A stretch of DNA of 64,000 bases from Planctomycetota bacterium (GCA_029259595.1 JAJDEW010000103.1:1-64000), one strand, 5' to 3'. Shown: positions 33,548 to 42,825, numbered from the stretch's first letter. Notes: generated from the letters alone by a model not told the origin. Translations and numbers: made by a program.

Positions 33548-34162
33548 ATGACCCGAGACACCGAACAAGACGACGCCCCTCGAGCCACCGAAGAGCCCCA
33601 GGTCCCCGAAGGGACCGAGGAGCCTGTAGAGGCCGAAGCGTCGGCCGAGGAAACGAACGAGTCCATGCCTCCCTCCAAGCGCGTCGCCCAGCTCGAGCAC
33701 GAAGTCGAGGAGCTCTCGCTGAAGTGGGCCCGCGCCCAGGCCGACTACAAGAACCTGCGTCGACGAGCCCAAGCGGACTACGAGCTGGGATTGCGGCGTG
33801 AGCTGCAGCCGCTCTTCGACGAGCTCCTGCTCGTGCTCGACTTCCTGGACATGGCCCTGGCCAGCCCGATCGAGAGCCCCGACGCGAAGAACCTCGTCAT
33901 CGGCATCGAGATGACGCGTGCGAAGATGATCCAGGCGCTCGAGAACAACGACGTTCGTCCGATCCCCATCGACGGCCCCTTCAATCCCGACCTGCACGAG
34001 GCCGCCTCGACCGTGATCCGGGACGACGTCGAAGCAGGCACGATCGTCGGAGTGGTCCGCTCGGGCTACACCTGGAAGGACGACGTCCTGCGGCACGCCC
34101 ACGTATCCGTCGCGGCGCGTCCGGAAAGCAGCAAGCCGGTTCAAACCGACGAGGAGTCCTGA
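33548..34162 (+). CDS. grpE: Nucleotide exchange factor GrpE
   Basis: 204 residues. An acidic N-terminus of about 45 residues is followed by the long coiled-coil (V-A-Q-L-E-H-E-V-E-E-L-S-L-K-W-A-R-A-Q-A-D) with the signature A-D-Y-K-N-L-R-R-R, and the beta-domain with F-N-P-D-L-H-E-A and V-V-R-S-G-Y-T-W-K-D-D-V-L-R. It releases ADP from DnaK. It is 3 bases from dnaJ and 2 bases from the FmdB-like gene, forming a tight operon. Confidence 0.95.
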   Translation: MTRDTEQDDAPRATEEPQVPEGTEEPVEAEASAEETNESMPPSKRVAQLEHEVEELSLKWARAQADYKNLRRRAQADYELGLRRELQPLFDELLLVLDFLDMALASPIESPDAKNLVIGIEMTRAKMIQALENNDVRPIPIDGPFNPDLHEAASTVIRDDVEAGTIVGVVRSGYTWKDDVLRHAHVSVAARPESSKPVQTDEES

Positions 34163-34164
34163 GC

Positions 34165-34470
34165 GTGCCGACCTACGACTATCGCTGCGCGTCCTGTGGA
34201 CACGAGCTCGAGCTCTTCCAATCCATGTCGGAGGCGCCGAAGAAGAAGTGCCCCTCGTGCGGCACGCAGAAGCTCGAGCGCCTGATCGGAACCGGCGCCG
34301 GGATCATCTTCAAGGGCAGCGGCTTCTATCAGACCGACTACCGCTCGGAGTCCTACAAGAAGGGTGCCGAGAAGGACAAAAAGGCGGATAGCCCGCCGGC
34401 GGAGTCGAAGAAGGACAAGACCTCGGACACGAAGCCGGCGCCGAAGAAAGAGAAGAAGAAGGACGACTGA
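34165..34470 (+). CDS. FmdB-type zinc-ribbon protein
   Basis: 101 residues, GTG start. The N-terminus M-P-T-Y-D-Y-R-C-A-S-C-G-H-E and the second pair C-P-S-C-G form the FmdB/CxxC_CxxC zinc ribbon. The following G-T-G-A-G-I-I-F-K-G-S-G-F-Y-Q-T-D-Y is the conserved tail of this small family. After that the chain is Lys/Asp-rich and disordered. Members are regulatory or ribosome-associated candidates without firm function. It is last in the groEL-dnaJ-grpE cluster, so may be stress-linked. Confidence 0.88.
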   Translation: MPTYDYRCASCGHELELFQSMSEAPKKKCPSCGTQKLERLIGTGAGIIFKGSGFYQTDYRSESYKKGAEKDKKADSPPAESKKDKTSDTKPAPKKEKKKDD

Positions 34471-34519
34471 GGCCAGCCGTCCTCGGCCGAACCATCACAA
34501 GCTCGTGGGATGCGGCCGA

Positions 34520-35374
34520 TCAGGGAAAGAGCTCTTCGACGAGCTCCGCGATCGCGTCCGTCTCGTTGGTTCCGATGACCCGGTCCGCCAGGCGGCGAAC
34601 CTCCGGAGTGGCGTTGCCCATCGCGACGCCCAGGCCGGCCGCGCGGATCATCGGCACGTCGTTCTGCGCGTCACCGACCGCCACGACGCGTTCCGGTTCG
34701 ATGCCATGCTCCTCGAGCAGGTACCGTAGCGCCTCGCCCTTGCCGCGACAGGGCGGCTGAATGTCCACGCACGAAAGCCGGCTGCGCCGGTGTTGCGGCA
34801 GCGTGTTCAGGGGGAAGTCGGTCAGGTAGACCGGCAGATCCAACGCCCGGTCGAGCCGCCGCGCGAGCTCGGCCGAGTTCTCCCGCGAAAAGAGGGTGAT
34901 GCGGATCAGGAACTCACGCGGAAGCTCCGCCCACGGCGTGACGACGAGATCCTCGAGATACAGGACGGCCTCTTCCTCGTCGACGTCGCGCGGCGCGGCC
35001 CCGAACTTCGCGCCGTAGCGCATGACGACCGGAAGGAGCTTTTCCTCGTGCGCGAAGGCCAGCGTGCGCTCGACCACGCGGTTCGAGAGCAAGCGCTCTT
35101 CGATCAGCCGGTCCTTCTCGGGGCAATAGAGCCCCGCGCCGTTGAACACGAGCGCCGGCATGCGATTCTCGAGCTGCTCGAGGATGTCCCGCGCTCCCCC
35201 GGCTGAGCGTCCGGTCGCGAGCATGACGCGCACTCCCCGCTCCTGGGCCGCGAGCAGGACCTGAAGGTTGCGGGGACGGATCCCTCCACCTTCATGGACC
35301 AGCGTGCCGTCCAGATCGAGCAGGATGGCTTCGTACGAGCGTCGGATCACGCTCGGGATTCTGACCTCCCGCAC
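34520..35374 (-). CDS. Cof-type HAD-superfamily phosphatase
   Basis: 284 residues, GTG start. HAD motif I is L-L-D-L-D-G-T-L (nucleophile Asp and acid Asp), motif II is L-A-T-G-R-S, and motifs III/IV are K-G-E-A-L-R-Y-L and V-G-D-A-Q-N-D-V-P-M-I. The C2B cap with the Cof-type layout lies between motifs II and III. Likely cytoplasmic and active on sugar phosphates, nucleotides or a phosphorylated cofactor; specificity cannot be read from sequence. It converges on the chaperone cluster. Confidence 0.9.
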   Translation of the reverse strand: MREVRIPSVIRRSYEAILLDLDGTLVHEGGGIRPRNLQVLLAAQERGVRVMLATGRSAGGARDILEQLENRMPALVFNGAGLYCPEKDRLIEERLLSNRVVERTLAFAHEEKLLPVVMRYGAKFGAAPRDVDEEEAVLYLEDLVVTPWAELPREFLIRITLFSRENSAELARRLDRALDLPVYLTDFPLNTLPQHRRSRLSCVDIQPPCRGKGEALRYLLEEHGIEPERVVAVGDAQNDVPMIRAAGLGVAMGNATPEVRRLADRVIGTNETDAIAELVEELFP

Positions 35375-35446
35375 GGCGCAGCCCCACGACTTCGTCGGGG
35401 ATTTCGCCCGTTCGAAGCCGTGTGGGCCCCTGGCCCTCAGTCCGCC

Positions 35447-38446
35447 TCACTCGAGCGTCATCGATTCCTCGTGCTTGCCGCCCGGGTCGATGAGCACGTC
35501 GCGTTCGGCGGACGGCTGGTCGCCTCCGCCCGGACCGATCGACTCGACGGTCACGGTCCAACGCCCCGGCTTCAAGCCCTTCAAGGTGGCCCGGCCCGAC
35601 TGCGCGAAGCTCTGTTCGGGGTCGACCCCTTCCTCCTCGTGACGAGCCCGCACCATGCAGAGCTGCGCCGGCGTCCCGTCGGAGGCCAAGACGTTGACCG
35701 TCAACGAGCCTCCGGGCTCGACCGTGACGTCGACGTCCTCCAGGACCTCGTCGGGGGCGACCCGCACCACCGCCGATTTCGCGGGCTGGAGGTCGCCGCC
35801 TTCGACCTTCACGACCAGGTCCTTGTCGGGAGTGACGCCGCGGAGCCGATAGCGGCCGTCGCCGTCCGTGTACACGGTCTGAGCCAGGTTCGGATCGCCC
35901 GAGCTCACGGCGGTCTCGTCGCCGTCGTCGGTGATCATCACGAACTGCATCATCCTCCGCGGTCCGCCACGATCCGCGACGACTTCGACGCTGACGCGCA
36001 GTCCCGAGACCGGCTCGCCGGCCGTGTCGGTGACGCGTCCCTCGAGCACCGAGACCGCCAGGTTCGCGTCGAAGGTGTTGTCTCCCGCCTCGACCTCGAC
36101 GTCGAACTTGTCGGTCATCCTCCGGGTGGGGTGGTCGATCGAGAGCGTGTAGTCGTCCTCGGTGAGGCCGTCGAGGACGTAGCGACCTGCGCCATCGGTC
36201 AAGGCCGAATCGCCGCCGCCCATCATGCCGGGCATCATCATCGCCATCGGATTCGAGGCGTCGCTTTTCTTCGCGAGCTTCACGGTGGCGCCCACGAGCG
36301 GTCGCCCCGCCTCCCGAACGATGCCGGTCAACGCCGCGCGGGCCTTCGCACGGACGGTGACCGCTCCGGTCTCGCCCTCGACGACCTCGACCTCCGTCCA
36401 GGACTCGTCGGGCGCTGCTTCCGACAGACCGCCGTTCAGCTCGACCCGCGTCTCGCCGCCAGCGAACATCACAGCCGGCCCGCCACCGCCCTCGTCGACG
36501 CGGAAGGAGTGGGTCCCGAGCGTGAGGTTGTCGAAGAGGATCTTCCCGCCAGCATCGGTCAGGTCGCGGCCCCCCATGGGTCCGCCGAACACCATCGAAC
36601 GCCTGTTCGAGCGGAGCTCCTCGGGCGTCCGGTGGGCGACGCGCGCACCGGGCACGGGAAGTCCATCCGGATCCAGCACGGTGACTTCGATCGCTCCACC
36701 GCGCGACAAGCGCACGGTCTCCTCGACCGTCTCACCCGCGGGCAAGAACACGCCCGAGCGGGTCAGCTTGGCGTACTTCGTCTTCGAGACCTGGATCGAG
36801 ACGTTTTCCCCCTCGAGGCTCGTGAGCTCGGCGACGCCGTTCTCGTCCGTGCGCGCCGTCTCGGCGCCGCCCGGCAGAAAGTCGCCACCGGAATCACCGA
36901 TGTCGAAGCTCATGGAGACCTCGACGTTGCCGTTCGAGGGCGCTTCCTTCTGGAGTCGAACGCGTGCTCCTTCGATCGGCGCGCCGGTCTTCTGATCGAG
37001 CACCGTGACACGCACGACCGGCACCGGCTCGAGGAAGACCTTGCCGAGGTTCGTCTCCGTGCCCGTCGCCACGGCGATGTCGTCGCGTGCATACTCGCGA
37101 TAGCCCGTCGCGGTCACCCGGATCTGGGCACGCTCGTCGGCGCCGGGACGCAGACCATCGACGACGACCAGACCGTTCTCGTGCTCGAGCAAGGGCTTGC
37201 GGTCAGGCCCCAGCAACGGTCGCGGCCACGTCACACCTGCCTCGACGCGGAACGCGGTCAGCGGTTGACGCGTGCGAGCATCCAGCACCTGAAAGGAGAC
37301 CGTCGCTTCGGGCAGGTAAGGGATCTCGACCCCGTGGGTGCCCGCGTGCGCGCTCAAGGGCTCCGAACGCGAGCTGCCCATGCCCGGGAACATGCCGCCC
37401 GTGCCCGACTGGCGCCGGGCCTGCAGCAGGTAGTCCTGTTCGGCGTGCAGCCCCTCGAGAAGGAAGGTCCCGTCATGCTCGACGACGGCCGTTCGATCGT
37501 CTGCGAAGCCTCGGAAGCCCTCGTCGGTGGCGCGCCGGGCCCGCACCTCGAGCTCGCCGCGCTCCTCCTCCGGGAAGCCGACCACGCGCCCGCTGATCAC
37601 GTCTCCGCGCTCGAGCTGGAAGACCAGACCACTCGTCTCCGCGCCCGGGGTCTCGGCCATGCCGCGGAAGGACTTCTTGGGATGTCGCGCGGAGTCGACG
37701 ACGATCTCCCAGGGACCACACGCCAGCCGGTCGATCAGGAAGGAGCCATCGTCCTCGGTCACCGCGAAGGGCTCCGAAGAACGTCGAGCGAAGCCGAAAT
37801 CGAACGACTGGGAGAGGCTACCCATCCGCAGCGCGGCGCCGGGCACCCCGCCACCCGCCGCATCGACGACCCGACCGCGCAGGAGCGCACCGAGCGCCAG
37901 GACGAAGGGCTCGAGCTCATGGGCCTCACCGCGCGGGACGACGAGGTCTGCCCGCTCGAAGGGCGCATAGCCCGACAGGCTGACGGAGACCTGCAGGGTC
38001 CCGGCCGGAACACGGTCGAATCCGAAGCGGCCTTCGGCGTCCGACTCCGTCACGTAGAGGCCCGGACGCGGGAGTTCCGCATGACCCAGGGTGAAGAAGC
38101 CGCTCCTTCGATCCGACAGCGTCACGCTGGCTCCCGCCAGACCGTTGCCGAGTCCGTCCACGACGCGCCCGGTGAGGGCCGGCCCTTCGACGGTTTCCGA
38201 GGCGACGGCGGGCTTCGCGACCTCTGCCTGGGGCACCGAGCGGACCTCGCGCTCGCTCCGCGTCGCGTCCGGCAGCGACTGGGCCGAGGTCAGCGCGGCC
38301 GAATCCGCGCGCGGTTCGGCGACGGCCGCTGCCTGGGGCAGGGCGCTCGTCGCGGATTCACGGTCCGACCCCGAAGAGCTCCAGAGGAAGTAGCCGATAC
38401 CGGCCGCGGCGAAGAGGATGAAGACGAGAGCGAAGCGGGTTCCCAT
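35447..38446 (-). CDS. Membrane-anchored protein with many carboxypeptidase-regulatory-like repeats
   Basis: 999 residues. A single N-terminal membrane segment (A-L-V-F-I-L-F-A-A-A-G-I-G-Y-F-L-W) anchors it, followed by a low-complexity linker. The rest is repeated Ig-like sandwiches of the CarboxypepD_reg type, recognisable from G-R-V-V-D/G-A-x-V-x-L and the closing G-x-Y-x-F/L-x-x-L (for example L-T-G-R-V-V-D-G-L-G-N-G-L-A-G-A-S-V near residue 90, and D-G-D-G-R-Y-R-L-R-G). At least eight units. No catalytic residues seen. A structural or adhesion role outside the cytoplasmic membrane is likely; such proteins are frequent in planctomycete-like genomes. Confidence 0.8.
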   Translation of the reverse strand: MGTRFALVFILFAAAGIGYFLWSSSGSDRESATSALPQAAAVAEPRADSAALTSAQSLPDATRSEREVRSVPQAEVAKPAVASETVEGPALTGRVVDGLGNGLAGASVTLSDRRSGFFTLGHAELPRPGLYVTESDAEGRFGFDRVPAGTLQVSVSLSGYAPFERADLVVPRGEAHELEPFVLALGALLRGRVVDAAGGGVPGAALRMGSLSQSFDFGFARRSSEPFAVTEDDGSFLIDRLACGPWEIVVDSARHPKKSFRGMAETPGAETSGLVFQLERGDVISGRVVGFPEEERGELEVRARRATDEGFRGFADDRTAVVEHDGTFLLEGLHAEQDYLLQARRQSGTGGMFPGMGSSRSEPLSAHAGTHGVEIPYLPEATVSFQVLDARTRQPLTAFRVEAGVTWPRPLLGPDRKPLLEHENGLVVVDGLRPGADERAQIRVTATGYREYARDDIAVATGTETNLGKVFLEPVPVVRVTVLDQKTGAPIEGARVRLQKEAPSNGNVEVSMSFDIGDSGGDFLPGGAETARTDENGVAELTSLEGENVSIQVSKTKYAKLTRSGVFLPAGETVEETVRLSRGGAIEVTVLDPDGLPVPGARVAHRTPEELRSNRRSMVFGGPMGGRDLTDAGGKILFDNLTLGTHSFRVDEGGGGPAVMFAGGETRVELNGGLSEAAPDESWTEVEVVEGETGAVTVRAKARAALTGIVREAGRPLVGATVKLAKKSDASNPMAMMMPGMMGGGDSALTDGAGRYVLDGLTEDDYTLSIDHPTRRMTDKFDVEVEAGDNTFDANLAVSVLEGRVTDTAGEPVSGLRVSVEVVADRGGPRRMMQFVMITDDGDETAVSSGDPNLAQTVYTDGDGRYRLRGVTPDKDLVVKVEGGDLQPAKSAVVRVAPDEVLEDVDVTVEPGGSLTVNVLASDGTPAQLCMVRARHEEEGVDPEQSFAQSGRATLKGLKPGRWTVTVESIGPGGGDQPSAERDVLIDPGGKHEESMTLE

Positions 38447-38545
38447 GACGGTCCCTCGGGTGGTGGATCCGGAGCGGACTCCCAGGCGGGCGGAACGTCG
38501 CGGCGTCGATCTCGTTGTTTCCCGTCGAGCACTCCCCTCCGAAGG

Positions 38546-38587
38546 GTACTCGCGGAGCAGCCCAGACTGCTCCGCCGCAGCGAGTAC
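38546..38587. other. Two-part hairpin in a divergent intergenic region
   Basis: GTACTCGC (38546-38553) pairs with GCGAGTAC (38580-38587), and inside it GGAGCAG (38554-38560) pairs with CTGCTCC (38567-38573); six bases bulge on the 3' side. It lies in the 383-base gap between the CarboxypepD-repeat gene (minus) and the metallopeptidase gene (plus). No T-tract follows. It could be a leader structure of the minus-strand gene or a protein-binding cruciform. The rest of the gap shows no supportable gene. Confidence 0.4.
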
Positions 38588-38829
38588 GCGCTCCGTAGAG
38601 CCGCGGTTGGTACGAAAAGAGCGAAAATCGAAGACGCCGCGTCACCGGCGACCACCCCTTGGTGTCCTACCCGTCCAGAAAGGGGGCCCTTGGCGGGTCG
38701 GCCTTGCGCTCCCCGGCGCCAGGCCGTGAGATGGGATCACCCTTGCGACGCCTCCTTCCTCCCAAAAAAGGGGCTGACGAGCCGTTTCCACGGGCTCGCT
38801 GCCCTGTTGGAACGCTCCGGAGCTTCCCG

Positions 38830-40470
38830 ATGTTGCATGCCCTCGCCCGTTTCGTCGCCTGCGCGGCCCTGACCTTCGTCGCGGCGCCGCCCGCCACTTG
38901 CGCCCAGGCCCCGAAGGCCGGGGGGTACGAGGAGTTCCCGAGCTTCGGCTTCAAGATCAAGGTGCCCAAGGACTGGGAGTACGTCCCCCCCACCCCCCTC
39001 GAGCGCAACAACTTGGGCAAGTGGGCGCCGGGGGCGAACGCGTTCACGCGCCTCAAGGGCAACTGGATCGTCTCCGCCAACGCCTGGTTGTTGAAGTTCG
39101 ACGAGCGGCCCGAGAGCGATGACGGCTCCGTTGCACGCACGATCGGGGGCAAGGAGACCAAGATCCAGGCGCCGTTGCGCAAGAACGTGCTCGACTGGAT
39201 CGAGAAGGACATGGGGGAAGGCTCGGGCTGGCACGCCCTGGACGACAAGAAGTTCCCGAAGGACCTGCGCACCCAGATCCCCGGCGAGTTTCACATTTAC
39301 GAGGGTGAGGCCACGAACTTCCTCTCGGGCGGCAACACGGGCGAGCCCCAGGTCATCCACGCCTACGCCGCGGTCTTCAGCGTCGATGACGGGCTGAAGA
39401 TCGCCCTGGTCGGACTGGGCCCCGGCGACAAGAAGTCGAAGAAGTTCGAGAGCGCGTTCTCGAAGCTCGCGAAATCCATCCGCCCGATCGACGTCGAGGC
39501 GTCCGGAGTCGTCGCCGCCAGCGGCTCTCCCCGCGACCAGAAGCGCGCGAAGCTCGAGCGCACCGTCGAGCAGCAGCCGGGCTGGCGGCTCGAGGAAACC
39601 GAAAACTACTTCATCGTCACGAACAACGATGACCACGACTTCATCGAGGAGCTCGCGGTGCGCGTCGAAGCGATCCGCGCGGTCTACGCGATCGACTACC
39701 CACCGGAGATGGCCCGCCAGGTGAAGGTCCAGGACAACAGCTCGGACGAGGACGACGAAGACGAAGAGGAGGACGAGCCCGAAGTCGAGGACCGCTCCAT
39801 CTCCGTCGTCAACATGCTCGAGCTGTCGCGCACGAGTGTGATCCGCGTCTGCAAGGACGCGAACCAGTACCGCCAGTACGGCGGCCCTCCCCGTTCGGCC
39901 GGCTACTGGAACTGGGTCGAAGAAGAGCTCGTCGTCTACGACGACAAGGCCAGCGGCGGTCGCAACAACACGTGGGCGACCATGAACCACGAGGCCTTCC
40001 ACCAGTACATCTTCTACTTCTACGGGAACATCTCCCCGCACAGCTGGTACAACGAGGGTACGGGTGATTTCTACGCCGGCTACGCCTACAAGTACAAGCG
40101 CTTCAACCTCGAGAAGTTCTCGTGGCGCACCGGCCTGATCAACGAGATGTTGAACGAAGAGCGCTTCGTTCCGCTGCGCGAGTTCGTTCGCTGGAGCAAG
40201 GCGCAGTACTACAACGAGAATCCGAGCTCGAATCCGTACGGCGTCACGAAGGGCGACTGCTACGCGCAAGGCTGGGCCTTCATCTGGTTCCTGAGGACCG
40301 GCAAGGAGAACCGCGCCAAGGGCTGGAACGACGATTGGGACGACATCCTGAGCGTCTACCTCGACACGCTGGCACGGACCGGCGACCTGGAGAAGGCCGT
40401 GGACGAGGCCTTCGCGGACATCGACTGGGACGCGTTCGAAGCCGCCTGGCTCCACTACACGAAGAATTGA
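38830..40470 (+). CDS. Secreted gluzincin-like metallopeptidase candidate (first of pair)
   Basis: 546 residues from the ATG at 38830, with a signal peptide ending near C-A-Q-A. A front domain (about 25-230) resembles a PsbP/outer-membrane accessory fold. The C-terminal part holds the zinc site H-E-A-F-H (HExxH) with a downstream N-E-G-T-G-D-F-Y-A-G giving the third ligand Glu, typical of DUF1570/peptidase MA-like proteins. An acidic run (D-E-D-D-E-D-E-E-E-D-E-P-E) sits mid-protein. The next gene encodes a second HExxH protein, so they are likely co-expressed. Substrate unknown. Confidence 0.75.
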   Translation: MLHALARFVACAALTFVAAPPATCAQAPKAGGYEEFPSFGFKIKVPKDWEYVPPTPLERNNLGKWAPGANAFTRLKGNWIVSANAWLLKFDERPESDDGSVARTIGGKETKIQAPLRKNVLDWIEKDMGEGSGWHALDDKKFPKDLRTQIPGEFHIYEGEATNFLSGGNTGEPQVIHAYAAVFSVDDGLKIALVGLGPGDKKSKKFESAFSKLAKSIRPIDVEASGVVAASGSPRDQKRAKLERTVEQQPGWRLEETENYFIVTNNDDHDFIEELAVRVEAIRAVYAIDYPPEMARQVKVQDNSSDEDDEDEEEDEPEVEDRSISVVNMLELSRTSVIRVCKDANQYRQYGGPPRSAGYWNWVEEELVVYDDKASGGRNNTWATMNHEAFHQYIFYFYGNISPHSWYNEGTGDFYAGYAYKYKRFNLEKFSWRTGLINEMLNEERFVPLREFVRWSKAQYYNENPSSNPYGVTKGDCYAQGWAFIWFLRTGKENRAKGWNDDWDDILSVYLDTLARTGDLEKAVDEAFADIDWDAFEAAWLHYTKN

Positions 40471-40488
40471 CCTCGGGAACCCTTGCCC

Positions 40489-42129
40489 ATGCGCCTGACG
40501 AACTGCCTGCCACTTGCCTGCCTCGCCCTCGCCCTACCCGTCTCTGCCGACCGACTCGTCACGACCGATGGCCGTGTCCTCGAAGTCAAGAAGGCGCGCG
40601 AGACCGAGGAGGGTCACTATCGCCTGGTCTTCGAGAACGGTGAGCTCCTTTGCACCAAGGACCACGTCGCCTCCGTCGAGATCGAAGGCGACATGTCCGA
40701 CTACATCCCGAAGAACGACGACGAGCGCGACAAGCTCGAACAGGGCTACGTCCGCTACGAAGGCAAGTGGATGAGCAAGCCGGCTTACGAGGCCGAGCTG
40801 AACCGAAGGACGGACGAGGCCCGCGCGCGCACGGGAGAACTGGCCGCGCACTCGGAGTTCCACAACGCCTGGGAGACGGAGACGAAGCACTTCATCGTGA
40901 AGTCCAACACGTCGCCAGAGCTCCTGGAGTACTACGCAGAGCTGCTCGAGGCCTACTACTCGCTCATGGACGACCGCATCGGCATCAAGCCGACGCCTTC
41001 GATGAAGCGGACCAAGATGACGGTCAACATCTACAAGAGCCACGAGGACTTCATGCGGGCGAATCCGGACAAGAGCCCGAGCGTCCTGGGCTACTTCTGG
41101 TCCTTCAACAACACGCTGAACTTCTTCCACGACTACGCCGAACCCGAGCGCAGCGACTGGGTCGCACTCCACGAGTGCACGCACCTGCTCACCTACCTGA
41201 TCGACCAGGACTACCTCCCGCAGATCTGGTTCAACGAGGCCGTGGCCGACTACTTCGGCTCTTCGACGATCACGCGCGACAAGCGCGGTCGCATCGAGAT
41301 CGAACCCGGCCTGATGCAGATCGACCGGGTCCTGACGGTCCAGCAGGCCATCCGCGAGAAGAAAGACATCAGCTTGGCGGACCTGTTCCTGATCAGCCGC
41401 GACGACTTCCATGGCTTCCAGTACGCCCACGCCTGGTCGTTCGTGTACTTCCTCTGCTCGGACGACAAGACGCGCAAGACCTTCGAGCGCTTCTTCAAGG
41501 ACCTCTACACCCTCGACCTGAACGCCAAGGCCGAGACGCTCAACGCGGGCTTCAACGACAAGACGGGCACGCGCAAGCGCTACTCACCCGAGGACATCCG
41601 CGACGGGCTCCTGAAGAAGTTGAAGGTCAAGGACATCGAGGCCTTCGACAAGGAGTGGAAGGACTTCATCGCCGCGATCGAGATCGACGCGCCCAAGGCC
41701 CGCTTCAAGCGCGCCTTCAACACTGTCCGGCAGTTCAACCAGGACGAGTTCCAGACCGCCTGGGAGGACATCCAAGCGGCGCTGGAAGCCAACGTCGACG
41801 ATACGCGGGTCCACTACGCGCGGGGACTGCTCCAGCTGTTCCACAAGAGCAGCTTCAAGGGCGCCAAGTCCGACTTCGAGAAGGCGATCGAGGTCGATCC
41901 GCTCAACGCGAGCTTCCACTTCGCCCTGGCCCAGGTGCACTCCGGCACGTTCCGCATGGGAGGCCGGATGGGCGACGATGACGAGTGGAAACTCGACGTC
42001 CCCGCCGAGAACGTCGAAGCGGCCAAGCGCGAGTTCGGGCTCGCAACCGAGCTCGCACCCGAGAACGACGTCTACCGGACCCTCAACGAGGAGTTCCTCA
42101 AGGCCTACGCCCGTTTCCACGACAAATAG
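40489..42129 (+). CDS. Secreted HExxH metallopeptidase-like protein with TPR-like tail (second of pair)
   Basis: 546 residues from the ATG at 40489, with a signal peptide (L-P-L-A-C-L-A-L-A-L-P-V-S-A). The zinc motif H-E-C-T-H in W-V-A-L-H-E-C-T-H-L-L-T-Y-L is followed by F-N-E-A-V-A-D-Y-F-G, the usual gluzincin third ligand. The C-terminal 140 residues contain tetratricopeptide-like helices (V-D-D-T-R-V-H-Y-A-R-G-L-L; A-I-E-V-D-P-L-N-A-S-F). It follows the first metallopeptidase by 18 bases and precedes the lipoprotein gene by 3 bases, forming an operon. Peptidase activity is inferred from the motif. Confidence 0.78.
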   Translation: MRLTNCLPLACLALALPVSADRLVTTDGRVLEVKKARETEEGHYRLVFENGELLCTKDHVASVEIEGDMSDYIPKNDDERDKLEQGYVRYEGKWMSKPAYEAELNRRTDEARARTGELAAHSEFHNAWETETKHFIVKSNTSPELLEYYAELLEAYYSLMDDRIGIKPTPSMKRTKMTVNIYKSHEDFMRANPDKSPSVLGYFWSFNNTLNFFHDYAEPERSDWVALHECTHLLTYLIDQDYLPQIWFNEAVADYFGSSTITRDKRGRIEIEPGLMQIDRVLTVQQAIREKKDISLADLFLISRDDFHGFQYAHAWSFVYFLCSDDKTRKTFERFFKDLYTLDLNAKAETLNAGFNDKTGTRKRYSPEDIRDGLLKKLKVKDIEAFDKEWKDFIAAIEIDAPKARFKRAFNTVRQFNQDEFQTAWEDIQAALEANVDDTRVHYARGLLQLFHKSSFKGAKSDFEKAIEVDPLNASFHFALAQVHSGTFRMGGRMGDDDEWKLDVPAENVEAAKREFGLATELAPENDVYRTLNEEFLKAYARFHDK

Positions 42130-42132
42130 AGC

Positions 42133-42825
42133 ATGGGTATCCCCTCTCGAGCCCTCCTTTCCGCCCTGGTCCTGCTGTCCGCCGCGTCCTGCAAGACGTT
42201 GTCGGACTTTCCCGACCAGTTTTCGGACCTCCTGGACCAGGACCCGGCCCAGGATCCGACCGTACGGATCGAGGGCCCCGGAGGGACCGAGCTCGGCGTT
42301 TCGACCGACTACGGGGTCGTCTTTCTCGGCCGCACGGCCCAGTCCGGCGTCGTCGACATCATCGCCTGGTTCGGCGACGGTCCGAGCTTCGAATTCGGCG
42401 TGGTCGAGCCCGTCGGCCCGGGACTGTTCACGAGCGAGACCGAGATCCTCCTTCCGACGGTCGCGATGACCTTCGAAAAGCCGGCGGCCGGCCAGGAGGT
42501 CATCGTCCGCGGCCGCAAGGGCAGCCAGCCGTGGTTCGAAGTCGGCGAAGTCACGCACGATCCGCGCGTCGACGGTTTCGTCTTGAAGGCCGAGGGCACG
42601 CTGCTCGAGCTCGGTGACGGGCAGATCGGCGCCGGCGTCTACATCGGCGACCCGGGACGCGAGCGGTTGCTCGGACTCGTCTCCGGCCGCCTGCGCCTGC
42701 GCGGCAGCGAGGGCTGGCGCGAGTACATCACGGTCGTGGGTCCGGAGACTCTCTGGCGCCTCGTGACCTACCGGCGCAACCTCACACGCCAGCACCGCTG
42801 GGTGTACCGCGAAGACATCCTCTGA
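42133..42825 (+). CDS. Lipoprotein of unknown function
   Basis: 230 residues. The N-terminus has a lipobox-type end (L-L-S-A-A-S-C) after a hydrophobic stretch, so Cys19 or so is likely lipidated. The mature part is strand-rich: repeated V-G-x-x-x-x-x-x-F-x-x-G-V motifs, and it ends with an Arg-rich W-V-Y-R-E-D. No family recognised. It is translated three bases after the second metallopeptidase and may anchor or assist it at the outer membrane. Confidence 0.72.
   Translation: MGIPSRALLSALVLLSAASCKTLSDFPDQFSDLLDQDPAQDPTVRIEGPGGTELGVSTDYGVVFLGRTAQSGVVDIIAWFGDGPSFEFGVVEPVGPGLFTSETEILLPTVAMTFEKPAAGQEVIVRGRKGSQPWFEVGEVTHDPRVDGFVLKAEGTLLELGDGQIGAGVYIGDPGRERLLGLVSGRLRLRGSEGWREYITVVGPETLWRLVTYRRNLTRQHRWVYREDIL

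Noticed and set aside
30662..34144. Very long minus-strand open frame opposite groEL2, dnaJ and grpE
   Set aside because: It mirrors strongly coding genes on the plus strand; GC-rich codon bias keeps the antisense frame free of stops. The translation has no domain or motif.
28500..34480. groES gene
   Set aside because: No frame of about 95 codons with the GroES mobile-loop pattern is found upstream of, between or downstream of the two groEL genes.
38690..38710. Second sigma-54 promoter (TTGGCGGGTCGGCCTTGCG)
   Set aside because: The GG and GC elements are 12 bases apart rather than 10, so the spacing is incompatible with RpoN.
35294..38872. 1192-codon plus-strand open frame opposite the CarboxypepD-repeat gene
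   Set aside because: The minus-strand reading has a membrane anchor and repeated Ig-like motifs; the plus-strand translation is Arg/Leu/Asp-rich without structure.
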